This document shows positions 6,851 through 13,880 of a stretch of 14,764 nt of DNA, piece after piece (positions within the stretch are counted from its first letter, which is position 1; every line of letters begins with the position of its first letter). Source of the DNA: JBFHES01 sp041584015 (GTDB lineage: Bacteria; Bacteroidota; Bacteroidia; Bacteroidales; M50B96); NCBI GenBank assembly GCA_041584015.1, contig JBFHES010000099.1, positions 1 through 14,764 on the forward strand, written 5' to 3'. The notes under the pieces are model-generated. The model searched no databases, had not been told where the DNA came from, and saw nothing but the letters and a program-made list of their open reading frames with translations. The position numbers were made by a program, and so were the translations under genes.

Positions 6851-7195
6851 ATGACAAGCATGGCTAGCGAAAAAACTTTTTTTGAGAAAGTGCTTGATCT
6901 TACCATGCTCATTCCGGAAGGTAGAGTGACTTCCTATGGTGCTATTGCCCGTTATCTTGGTATGGCCAGATCTGCCAGAATGGTTGGCTGGGCATTAAAC
7001 CAATCCTCATTCGATCGAAAATTCATTCCTGCCCACCGGGTTGTAAATCGCCTAGGCATGCTTACCGGTGCACAGCACTTTGGTGGATCTACAGTAATGT
7101 CTGACTTACTTACCAGCGAAGGGATCGAGGTAAAAAACAATCAGATAGTCAACTTTGAACAGCACTTTTGGGACCCTTCAAAAGAGCTCATCTAA
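6851..7195 (+). CDS. Alkyltransferase-like protein (ATL, MGMT-fold, no catalytic Cys)
   Basis: 114-residue protein of the O6-alkylguanine-DNA alkyltransferase DNA-binding fold. Seen: IPEGRVTSYGAIARYLG at 21-37, SARMVGWALN at 41-50 with the arginine finger R43 that flips the damaged base, and FIPAHRVVN at 58-66. The active-site motif is normally PCHRV; here Cys is replaced by Ala61. Such proteins cannot transfer an alkyl group. Studied ATLs bind O6-alkylguanine tightly and flag it for nucleotide excision repair (known for E. coli and yeast ATLs, which have Trp here). The N-terminal methyltransferase ribonuclease-like domain of full Ogt/Ada is absent, as usual for ATLs. The start is ATG 6851; ATG 6860 is possible. 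It closes the pspC-to-trmB gene run. Confidence 0.9.
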   Translation: MTSMASEKTFFEKVLDLTMLIPEGRVTSYGAIARYLGMARSARMVGWALNQSSFDRKFIPAHRVVNRLGMLTGAQHFGGSTVMSDLLTSEGIEVKNNQIVNFEQHFWDPSKELI

Positions 7196-7253
7196 ATCGC
7201 ATACAATACTTGTTGCTTTACAGCATATTTCTGCTCTGATTAGAATTAAGTTT

Positions 7254-7261
7254 TATCTTTG
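7254..7261 (+). promoter_or_regulatory. Putative -7 box for mrp-nfu
   Basis: TATCTTTG matches the Bacteroidota -7 consensus TAnnTTTG and lies 30 nt before the mrp ATG, in the only sizeable gap (96 nt) between the ATL gene and mrp. The expected TTG near -33 is not evident. The AT-rich leader that follows (7262-7291) would be the 5' UTR. Confidence 0.45.
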
Positions 7262-7291
7262 TAGTTATTATTTAATTTAAATAAAAATAAG

Positions 7292-8440
7292 ATGCCATAT
7301 TCACACGATCAAGTATTAGCAGCATTAAAGCATGTTAAGTACCCTGGTTCTGGTAACGATATCGTTTCGTTGGGGATGGTTGATGAAATAAACATTAACA
7401 ACAACCAAGTAGAACTTATACTTAAACCACAAAAGGCAAACGACCCATTTCTTTCTTCAATTAAAAAAGCTTGTGTTAATGCCATACACACTTATGTAAG
7501 TCCTGACATTAATATGGAAGGTAAAATAAGTGTTCGTAAGAACGACCCGGTAAAAAAAGTAGAAACTAAAAAAGTTGCAACCGAAGCACCTGCTATTTTT
7601 TCAGGAGTTAAAAATATTGTTGCAGTTGCCTCAGGTAAAGGAGGAGTTGGTAAATCAACAATTTCAACAAACCTAGCCATATCACTAGCTTCAAAAGGCT
7701 ACAAGGTTGGTCTTATTGATGCTGATGTTTACGGCCCATCAATTCCAAAAATGTTTGATGTTGAAGACGAGCGACCTAAGGTTGTTAAGATCAATGATAA
7801 AGACATGATAATTCCGGTTACTAAGTACGGTGTTAAAATGTTATCCATTGGATTTTTCGTTAATCCTGATGACGCTTTAATATGGAGAGGACCAATGGCC
7901 ACAAGCGCATTAAAGCAGCTTATGCTTCAAGGCGACTGGGGAGAACTGGATTATTTACTTATTGACCTACCACCAGGCACCAGCGATATTCACCTAACAT
8001 TAGTGCAGGAAGTTCCTGTAACTGGAGCCATCATTGTTAGTACACCACAAGATGTTGCTTTGGCTGATGCAATTAAAGGTATTGGTATGTTTACCGACGA
8101 GAAGATTAACGTGCCTATTTTAGGCTTAGTTGAAAACATGGCGTGGTTTACTCCTGAGGAATTACCAGAGAACAAGTACTATATTTTTGGCAAGGATGGT
8201 TGCAAGAATCTTGCAGACAAACTAAACATTCCGTTCCTCGGACACATTCCAATTGTTCAAAGCATTAGAGAAGGTGGCGACAATGGACGACCTTCTGCTA
8301 TTGATGCGGAATCGGTTACCGGTGCAGCATTCATGGACTTAGGTCAAAAGGTATTGGAACAAGTTGCATTCAGAAATAAAAATAAGGAAGCTACCAAAAT
8401 AGTAGAGATTACAAATACAAATGGTTGTTCAGCCAATTAA
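7292..8440 (+). CDS. Mrp/ApbC-family P-loop ATPase, iron-sulfur cluster carrier
   Basis: 382 residues. An N-terminal DUF59/MIP18-like domain (about 1-85) carries VKYPGSGNDIVSLGMV (15-30). A linker leads to a MinD/ParA-type ATPase: the deviant Walker A with the signature lysine SGKGGVGKST at 114-123, switch region LIDADVYGPSIP at 141-152, Walker B LLIDLPPGTSD at 222-232, and TPQDVALADA at 251-260. Family members (ApbC, Nbp35, Ind1) hold and hand over [4Fe-4S] clusters. Oddly, the region that carries CxxC in E. coli Mrp reads NMAWFTPEELPENKYYIFG (282-300) with no cysteine. Only C61, C304 and C379 (in NGCSAN at the C-terminus) are seen. The next gene, 12 nt on, encodes an Nfu-type scaffold, which supports a cluster-delivery role. 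The start is ATG 7292. Confidence 0.92.
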   Translation: MPYSHDQVLAALKHVKYPGSGNDIVSLGMVDEININNNQVELILKPQKANDPFLSSIKKACVNAIHTYVSPDINMEGKISVRKNDPVKKVETKKVATEAPAIFSGVKNIVAVASGKGGVGKSTISTNLAISLASKGYKVGLIDADVYGPSIPKMFDVEDERPKVVKINDKDMIIPVTKYGVKMLSIGFFVNPDDALIWRGPMATSALKQLMLQGDWGELDYLLIDLPPGTSDIHLTLVQEVPVTGAIIVSTPQDVALADAIKGIGMFTDEKINVPILGLVENMAWFTPEELPENKYYIFGKDGCKNLADKLNIPFLGHIPIVQSIREGGDNGRPSAIDAESVTGAAFMDLGQKVLEQVAFRNKNKEATKIVEITNTNGCSAN

Positions 8441-8452
8441 ACAATAAATTTT

Positions 8453-8716
8453 ATGGATAATTTAACTGGAATAATAGAAAGAATCAACGCGGGTTTAGAA
8501 AAAATCAGACCCTATCTGCAAGCCGATGGTGGAGACATTGCCTTAGTTGAAGTAACTGACGACATGACAGTTAAAGTAAAACTTTTAGGAGCATGCGGTA
8601 CTTGTCCAATGAGTATGCAAACCTTAAAGGCAGGTGTAGAGCATACGCTTAAAAAAGCTATCCCTGAAATTAAACAAGTTGTAAATGTTGATGAGGAAAT
8701 ACAGGAAGAAAGTTAA
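8453..8716 (+). CDS. NifU C-terminal (Nfu) domain iron-sulfur scaffold protein
   Basis: 87 residues comprising just one NifU-like domain. Seen: IRPYLQADGGDIALVEV at 18-34, the conserved R-P-x-L-x-x-D-G-G-D motif, and GACGTCPMSMQTLKAGVE at 46-63. The latter contains the Cys48-x-x-Cys51 pair through which a dimer binds a [4Fe-4S] cluster. Nfu proteins receive clusters from the main scaffold and deliver them to target enzymes. Its position 12 nt after the mrp-type ATPase, with no promoter between, indicates an operon and a shared route of cluster transfer. The acidic C-terminus (VDEEIQEES) is ordinary. Its stop lies 23 nt from the convergent end of the next gene, with no clear terminator between them. 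Confidence 0.95.
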   Translation: MDNLTGIIERINAGLEKIRPYLQADGGDIALVEVTDDMTVKVKLLGACGTCPMSMQTLKAGVEHTLKKAIPEIKQVVNVDEEIQEES

Positions 8717-8739
8717 TACTGCTTCTACCTCAGAAAATA

Positions 8740-9381
8740 TTAGTCAATAGAGGAGGCGGAAAAATTATTGGTGCTCGGAATATCAATTGCGATAATGTCC
8801 CGCACCCATAATTTGGACGCCTTTTTTATTGCTTTACGTTTATTCAAACTACAAGATGAGATGCGAACAATCAATTCATCAGGAATACTATAGGCATTGT
8901 ATTTAATCTTAAGCTCTTGCTTTTTCCATTCTTTTGCACGCCTATTCTCCAGCGTTGTTGAACCAATAATTTTATTCGACTTCAACAAAAATACTTCTAT
9001 ACGGTAGTCGTGTCCCTTATTATTCTGCGTAAGCACTCCAAACCTGATCAAATCTGGCTTGTAATTTATCCTTGTGCGTTTTTCAATTATTTCTTCTGAG
9101 ATTCCATTAAACTCCAAATATTCAAGATGTAAAGAAGTTGATAAATCATGTTGCCCTTCAATTTGCTCAAGTGAGTTAACACAACTAAAATCTGCGCCTG
9201 TTGCTATATGCACGGCGCCTTCTCTAATCTGGGATTTTTGCTGATGTTTACCTACATACCCAAATTCAGAATCACTAATAATTTCTTCTTGTCCAGCCAA
9301 GCTAAACACAATTAATTGTGCCAGCATTACTGGAATTGCTCTTGTTAAAATATTTCGAACCATTGCTATTTGGTTATACAT
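8740..9381 (-). CDS. Exported beta-rich protein of unknown function
   Basis: 213 residues. The N-terminus has a signal peptide: NILTRAIPVMLAQLIVFSLAG, likely cut near residue 30, with mature sequence from QEEII. The start could be ATG 9381 or, giving a more usual short n-region, ATG 9363. The body alternates charged and hydrophobic residues in a beta-strand pattern, including YRIEVFLLK (126-134). Its end resembles jelly-roll modules of Bacteroidota surface proteins: WKKQELKIKYNAY (152-164), ELIVRISSCSL (169-179) and SKLWVRDIIAI (189-199), recalling the 'ISSS...LWVDDI' finish of PCMD or galactose-binding-like domains. That similarity is by eye and weak. No catalytic motif and no type IX secretion tail are seen. 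It is convergent with nfu and lies downstream of the propeller lipoprotein gene on the same strand, 216 nt away. Confidence 0.72.
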   Translation of the reverse strand: MYNQIAMVRNILTRAIPVMLAQLIVFSLAGQEEIISDSEFGYVGKHQQKSQIREGAVHIATGADFSCVNSLEQIEGQHDLSTSLHLEYLEFNGISEEIIEKRTRINYKPDLIRFGVLTQNNKGHDYRIEVFLLKSNKIIGSTTLENRRAKEWKKQELKIKYNAYSIPDELIVRISSCSLNKRKAIKKASKLWVRDIIAIDIPSTNNFSASSID

Positions 9382-9399
9382 TCATAGTCCCCACTATTA

Positions 9400-9426
9400 T
9401 GCCGTTAAGTTCAAATCTCTACGGCA
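9400..9426. repeat. Inverted repeat (6-bp arms) in the 9382-9597 gap
   Basis: TGCCGT at 9400-9405 pairs with ACGGCA at 9421-9426 around a 15-nt loop. It lies just upstream of the 8740-9381 gene, so on the minus strand it would fall in its 5' leader or promoter region. On the plus strand it precedes the T-tract hairpin at 9452. It could be an operator or RNA hairpin; chance is not excluded. Confidence 0.3.
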
Positions 9427-9451
9427 ATAGTTTAAAAAGGTTATGATGTTT

Positions 9452-9481
9452 ACACCAAATCAAGATAAATGGTGTTTTTTG
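9452..9481 (+). terminator. Putative intrinsic terminator, plus strand
   Basis: ACACCA (9452-9457) pairs with TGGTGT (9470-9475) around a 12-nt loop and is followed directly by a run of T. The orientation fits rightward transcription, yet no plus-strand gene lies close upstream; the nearest is nfu, ending at 8716. The stem is short, so confidence is modest. The rest of the 9382-9597 gap holds no ORF that I support. Confidence 0.4.
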
Positions 9482-9597
9482 TCAATAATTTAACAAATTA
9501 TTTTACCACAGACACGTCGTTTAATTACTGCCTACAGTCCTTATTGACATTTAAGCTTGCCTTCTCAAAACTCAAGCTAAACAAATCGTTTTCTGAT

Positions 9598-10626
9598 TTA
9601 ATCAGTTGCGATCATACTAAACACCGTTTTGCCATCAAATTTCCAAAGACCTTCATGCCCGCCAAACCATATATTATGTGCAGCATCTTCTACAACAAAA
9701 AATATCCTGCCATACACATGACCTTCAGAAGAACGAAACTCCTTAAACCGTTTACCATCAAATGTTGTCAGATTTGTAACACCGCTTCCCATCCATAAAG
9801 TCCCGGCTCTATCTTCCATTATACTCAGAACATTATTATGAGAAAAGCCATCGTCTGTCTTCCAATAATTAGTGAACGTCTCACCATCATATCGATCGAT
9901 TCCTCCTTTTCGATTACCATGAGTACCAATCCAAATATTTCCGGCCCTATCGCAATAACTGGTACGAACGAAATTGTCGCTCAAACCATCTTCCGTTTTA
10001 AAGTGAGTGAAACTCTCCCCATCAAATTTACTAACGCCGGCATGGCTCAAGGAAGTAAACCATATATTTCCAGAGAGATCTTCTATGATGCTCAGTACTA
10101 TATTGTGCTGCAGGCTATCTTCATATACCTTACCTACCTTTGATAAGTACTGACTAAATTCATTATTATGATAGCGGTAAACGCCAGCACCATTTGTTCC
10201 AATCCAAAGTACTTGGTTCTTATCTTCTAATATCGACATTACCTGGTTTGGGTTAACAATTGGATATACCTTATCAAGCCAGAAGCTGGATGTGTCGCTT
10301 TGCGGTATTGCTAAGTGTGAAAATGTTATTCGATCAAAACGACAGATGCCATTTGATGTACCAAATAGTAGATTTCCGTCCCCATCTTCAGCAATACAAG
10401 AAATATTATTGTCGGTCAGTCCATCTTCTTCAGTATAGTGAATAAATGAACGTCCATCATATTTATAAACCCCATTGCCTCTACTCCCAAACCACATCAC
10501 TCCTTTACTATCTTTAAAACCACAGCCAAAACCTGCTTCCGGAAGTTCCACCAACATTGATTTGTCCTGCCCTTTGCACGAAAGCAGCAATAAGAATAGT
10601 AGGAGTAATACGCTATAATTTTTCAT
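9598..10626 (-). CDS. Lipoprotein with a seven-bladed Reg_prop (two-component-regulator type) beta-propeller
   Basis: 342 residues. A very short lipoprotein signal ends at LLLLSC (lipid Cys17). The rest is seven repeats of the Reg_prop type, each with G-x-[IL]-W-[FI]-G-[ST] followed by G-[VL]-x-[KR]-[FY]-D-G-x-x-F: blades near 42-61, 84-102, 138-157, 187-206, 229-251, 275-294 and 318-335, several separated by EDGL[ST]DN linkers. Seven blades make one closed propeller. In Bacteroidota this fold is best known as the periplasmic sensor half of hybrid two-component systems, usually 14 blades plus a Y_Y_Y domain and a kinase. Here there is one propeller, a lipid anchor and no kinase, so a ligand-binding or accessory envelope protein is inferred. 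The start ATG 10626 directly precedes the signal. No clear -7 box was found upstream. Confidence 0.88.
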   Translation of the reverse strand: MKNYSVLLLLFLLLLSCKGQDKSMLVELPEAGFGCGFKDSKGVMWFGSRGNGVYKYDGRSFIHYTEEDGLTDNNISCIAEDGDGNLLFGTSNGICRFDRITFSHLAIPQSDTSSFWLDKVYPIVNPNQVMSILEDKNQVLWIGTNGAGVYRYHNNEFSQYLSKVGKVYEDSLQHNIVLSIIEDLSGNIWFTSLSHAGVSKFDGESFTHFKTEDGLSDNFVRTSYCDRAGNIWIGTHGNRKGGIDRYDGETFTNYWKTDDGFSHNNVLSIMEDRAGTLWMGSGVTNLTTFDGKRFKEFRSSEGHVYGRIFFVVEDAAHNIWFGGHEGLWKFDGKTVFSMIATD

Positions 10627-10661
10627 TTAACCTGATTATTTTTGTGACAGAACCAAGGTTC

Positions 10662-10688
10662 TTGATAATTTGAGTGTTGAATTATCAA
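10662..10688. repeat. Perfect 9-bp inverted repeat upstream of the propeller gene
   Basis: TTGATAATT (10662-10670) and AATTATCAA (10680-10688) form a perfect dyad around a 9-nt spacer, about 36-62 nt upstream of the propeller lipoprotein ATG. No T-run follows on the minus strand in the position expected of a terminator for the M16 gene. A transcription-factor operator is the simplest reading. A small palindrome AACCAAGGTT lies beside it at 10651-10660. Confidence 0.4.
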
Positions 10689-10788
10689 AATACCCTTTTT
10701 CGTTTTAGATGTCACTATTCATATTTGTAGGGATTTACAATTATCATTAGATGCCTCTTATTTGCAAGCCATTTTCAACATTTTACAA

Positions 10789-13719
10789 CTACTTGGTAAA
10801 AACATCATCAAGGTCTAATTCAACAAAAGTTCCATAGCTTTTGAGCTTTTCCATATCAATACGTTTTTCGTCACCAACAACAAGCAACACAACCGGCTTT
10901 CCAGCTACATTTTTTTCCCAAACATTTAATATATCATCAAAGCTTAGTTCCTTGTAAATATCCAAATTGTACTTGGCAGGATCCTCAGTATAGCCTTTCA
11001 TGCGCCAATACTCTGTAGATCTGGAGATCCATCTAAAGGTAGGCTTATTAGAGCTTATGTCTTGAATTAACGAATTCTTCACCTGATCAATACGTTCTGG
11101 TTTTTGAGGCATGTTAACAATTAGTTCTTTCATTGCCTCAATGGCCTCGGTAGTTTTATCGGCTTGTGTGCTTAAGGTTCCTGACAAATAACCTGGTTTA
11201 CCATCATGGAATGGGTTACCCAAGTAGGCATAGGCACTGTAAGCCAAACTACGAAACTCTCTAATCTCCTGAAATACTATGGATGACATGTCGGAGCTAA
11301 AGTATTTGTTAAACGCAGTGGCTTTAACTCGTTGCTCGCGTGAATTTATTTCACCAGCCACCAATAACTTAATCCTACTTTGAATAGCTTTCTTATCGTT
11401 TATAAAAAACACATATGGTTCATTATATACCTTTTTGGCACGATAGGAAGGAGATTTGCTTTCGATGCTTGGAACGGTATTAAACATGCCCTTAACCATT
11501 TGCTCCACATCATTCCTAGCTAAAACACCGCTATAATGAATGGCCACTTCGTAATCCCAAACCATTTTCATTTCCTGAACTAGCTTCTCAGCGGTAAGGG
11601 CTTTAATCTCCTTAACCGTGAAACGATCCAAATAGTAAGACTCATTGCCATGCAGCACATACTGATTCAAGGCCTGACTTTTTGAATAAGGATCCTTACG
11701 TTCCATCTTAATTTCTGATTTTGCCGTTTGCACCAGGTTCTTCATTTTTGAATCGTCGGGTTTGGCATTGTATAGTTTCTCTTTAACAAGCTGCAATGTT
11801 CTTTCCAGATTCTCATCAAGGCCTGTCATGCGAATGGTGAAATAATCACGACTCGCGTAAACGTAGAATTGACTACCCAACTGTTGCATCTCCCTATTGA
11901 ATTCTTCGGCTGTATGTTTATTCGTTCCTAACAATGGCAAAAGCTCAGAGGTATAACTTAAATGAGGATTTGTGCTGGTTCCAACACCAATACTCAGGGT
12001 TAAATCAAACAAGGTGTTAACAGGATTAGGCACATAATAATAATGCATCAACGGACTTAGCTCGGAATAATAAACATCACGGCCTTTTTTAATAAATTTC
12101 AAAGGTTCCTCTGCAACTGGCATAGCCGCAATTGCCGCGGCCTTCTCTGAGGTGGTTTCTATATTTTCGGGCTGTACTGCTTCGTAAGCAGGTTTATCAA
12201 GCTTATGCTTTTTAGGAAAGCCCGTTCTGGAATAGATGGCAATACAATTGGATCCGTAGTATTTATTAGCAACCTTCACAATATCTTCTTTTGTGATTTG
12301 CTCAATCTCATTTCGGGTATTTAAAACATTAGTCCAGGTTTTACCTTCCATAAAGGCATCAATTATATAATAGCCGCGAGATTTACCATTCTCAAGTCCT
12401 TTTTCGTGCGAAACAATTAATTCTGTTTTTATGGCTTCTACCAACTGATCATCAAAATCCCCTGCTTTCAAAACATCTAATTCCTTCATCACAAGTTTTT
12501 CGGCTGCACCCAAGGTCTGTCCAAAAAGCTTAGGAACCACAATCATAGCGCTTACACCGGCATCAATGTAGGGCATCGACATCACCTCAGCCATCATTAA
12601 CTTATTATCATTAGCAAGCTTGTCGAACAAGCCCGTTGATGAATAATTGCTCAGTACGGAGTTTGCTATCTTCAGTGCCATCTCATCTGGGTGACCAGCA
12701 GGAACTGTATGAAACCCCAGCAAACCGACTTTGATAGGTGTTAAGCGTTTCTTAATTTCCACACGCTTTTTTATTGGCTCTAAGGTGGCTGCAAAAGGCT
12801 CAATTTTACCGCTACGCCAAGCACCAAATTTTTCCTTAATCATCGGAATTGCCTGCTCGGCCTTAAAATTCCCAACAAGAATTAAGGCCATATTATTGGC
12901 TACATAATACTTGTTAAAATAGTCATCCATATGTTTTAACGATGGATTTTTTAAATGATCTATTTCACCTAAGATCGTTTGACTATAGGGATGTCCTTTG
13001 AACAACTCAGCTTCGAATAATTCGAGCAGTCCGGAAAATGGATCATCCATTGACATATTTTTTTCTTCGTAAACAGTTTCCAGCTCCGATTGAAATAAGC
13101 GATAAACCGGATGTTCGAAGCGATGACTATAGGTCTCCAGCCATTTCGCTAATTGATTCCCCGGAAAATAATTATAATAAACGATGGCATCCTTTGAAGT
13201 ATATGCATTAACTCCTGATCCGCCCATTTCCTTAAGAACTTTATCCAGCTCATTTGGTATCGCAAACTTAGATGCCTCCAGTGATAAGTCATTAATTTTT
13301 GATTGAATCTTCTTGCGCTGTTCTTCGTCATTGGCCTGCCCCAGCTCATCATACATTAATTTAATACTATCTAAAAATACTTTCTCACCGACATAGTCAA
13401 TGGTGCCAATTTCCTGCGTACCCTTAAACAGGATATGTTCAAAATAATGAGCAATTCCCGTATGGTCTTTCGGGTCGCGCTTTGATCCACCTTTAACAGC
13501 AACCGCACCAAATACATTCGATATATTTGGATCTTCATTTAAATACACGGTCAAGCCATTGTCAAGCACCAACTCAGTAACCTTCATTGGATCAACATTG
13601 GGCTTAATATGGATATCGTCGTTTTTCAGAAAGTCAAATCCACCAGGCTGTGCAATGGCAACCAGTGCATAAAAAACAAAAATATTTACAAGTACAACAA
13701 TTCGTGCTAGCTGTTTCAT
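10789..13719 (-). CDS. Exported M16-family zinc metallopeptidase, two-domain (pitrilysin/processing-peptidase fold)
   Basis: 976 residues from ATG 13719; the frame extends 10 codons to a TTG, but the ATG puts the signal peptide (MKQLARIVVLVNIFVFYALVAIAQ) at the N-terminus. The first half holds the inverted zinc motif HYFEH at 91-95, with GSKRDPKDHTGIA before it and ILFKGT after it. The acidic helix SELETVYEEK (211-220), expected to give the third ligand, comes later than usual because a charged segment of roughly 50 residues (about 115-165) is inserted. The second half repeats the fold without the zinc motif: the equivalent place reads PHLSYTSELLPLLGTNKHTAEEF, as in the non-catalytic halves of M16 enzymes. 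Periplasmic location is inferred. M16 enzymes cleave short or unfolded peptides inside a closed chamber. An upstream TATATTG preceded by TTG is a weak promoter candidate. It is probably monocistronic. Confidence 0.92.
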   Translation of the reverse strand: MKQLARIVVLVNIFVFYALVAIAQPGGFDFLKNDDIHIKPNVDPMKVTELVLDNGLTVYLNEDPNISNVFGAVAVKGGSKRDPKDHTGIAHYFEHILFKGTQEIGTIDYVGEKVFLDSIKLMYDELGQANDEEQRKKIQSKINDLSLEASKFAIPNELDKVLKEMGGSGVNAYTSKDAIVYYNYFPGNQLAKWLETYSHRFEHPVYRLFQSELETVYEEKNMSMDDPFSGLLELFEAELFKGHPYSQTILGEIDHLKNPSLKHMDDYFNKYYVANNMALILVGNFKAEQAIPMIKEKFGAWRSGKIEPFAATLEPIKKRVEIKKRLTPIKVGLLGFHTVPAGHPDEMALKIANSVLSNYSSTGLFDKLANDNKLMMAEVMSMPYIDAGVSAMIVVPKLFGQTLGAAEKLVMKELDVLKAGDFDDQLVEAIKTELIVSHEKGLENGKSRGYYIIDAFMEGKTWTNVLNTRNEIEQITKEDIVKVANKYYGSNCIAIYSRTGFPKKHKLDKPAYEAVQPENIETTSEKAAAIAAMPVAEEPLKFIKKGRDVYYSELSPLMHYYYVPNPVNTLFDLTLSIGVGTSTNPHLSYTSELLPLLGTNKHTAEEFNREMQQLGSQFYVYASRDYFTIRMTGLDENLERTLQLVKEKLYNAKPDDSKMKNLVQTAKSEIKMERKDPYSKSQALNQYVLHGNESYYLDRFTVKEIKALTAEKLVQEMKMVWDYEVAIHYSGVLARNDVEQMVKGMFNTVPSIESKSPSYRAKKVYNEPYVFFINDKKAIQSRIKLLVAGEINSREQRVKATAFNKYFSSDMSSIVFQEIREFRSLAYSAYAYLGNPFHDGKPGYLSGTLSTQADKTTEAIEAMKELIVNMPQKPERIDQVKNSLIQDISSNKPTFRWISRSTEYWRMKGYTEDPAKYNLDIYKELSFDDILNVWEKNVAGKPVVLLVVGDEKRIDMEKLKSYGTFVELDLDDVFTK

Positions 13720-13749
13720 GAGATTAAGTTTATTAGTTATCGAGTACAA

Positions 13750-13880
13750 TATAGTTTTAAATTTATTAACGTTTTAGCAAAGACATATGGCAGTTTCGAA
13801 GCACTTTCGCGGCTGCCCGAGACGGATCTAATTACGACCTGAGAACCTTGACTTTATAAAATCACGGACAGAAACTTTTG
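13750..13880. other. Gap between the M16 gene and the AAA_14 ATPase gene
   Basis: 131 nt with no supported ORF or strong hairpin. The middle (about 13800-13850) is visibly richer in G+C than the AT-rich flanks, and the ATPase gene to the right looks more AT-rich than the genes to the left. This would fit a junction between core and acquired DNA, but no direct repeats, tRNA or integrase were seen. Confidence 0.3.

Noticed and set aside
9553..9578. AGCTTG/CAAGCT inverted repeat as a terminator for the propeller gene
   Set aside because: The arms are only 6 bp and no T-run follows on the minus strand, so it is not convincing as a terminator.
9469..9798. Plus-strand ORF of 109 aa
   Set aside because: It begins in the T-tract of the putative terminator and overlaps the propeller gene antisense. 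The peptide shows no domain pattern.
9838..10143. Plus-strand ORF of 101 aa
   Set aside because: It is wholly antisense to the propeller blades, and its apparent periodicity is inherited from the repeats of the real gene.
10637..10644. TATTTTTG match to the -7 consensus on the plus strand
   Set aside because: No plus-strand gene follows; such matches are expected by chance in AT-rich intergenic DNA.
13720..13749. Ten-codon extension of the M16 gene to a TTG
   Set aside because: The ATG at 13719 gives a normal signal peptide at the N-terminus; the extension adds nothing recognisable.
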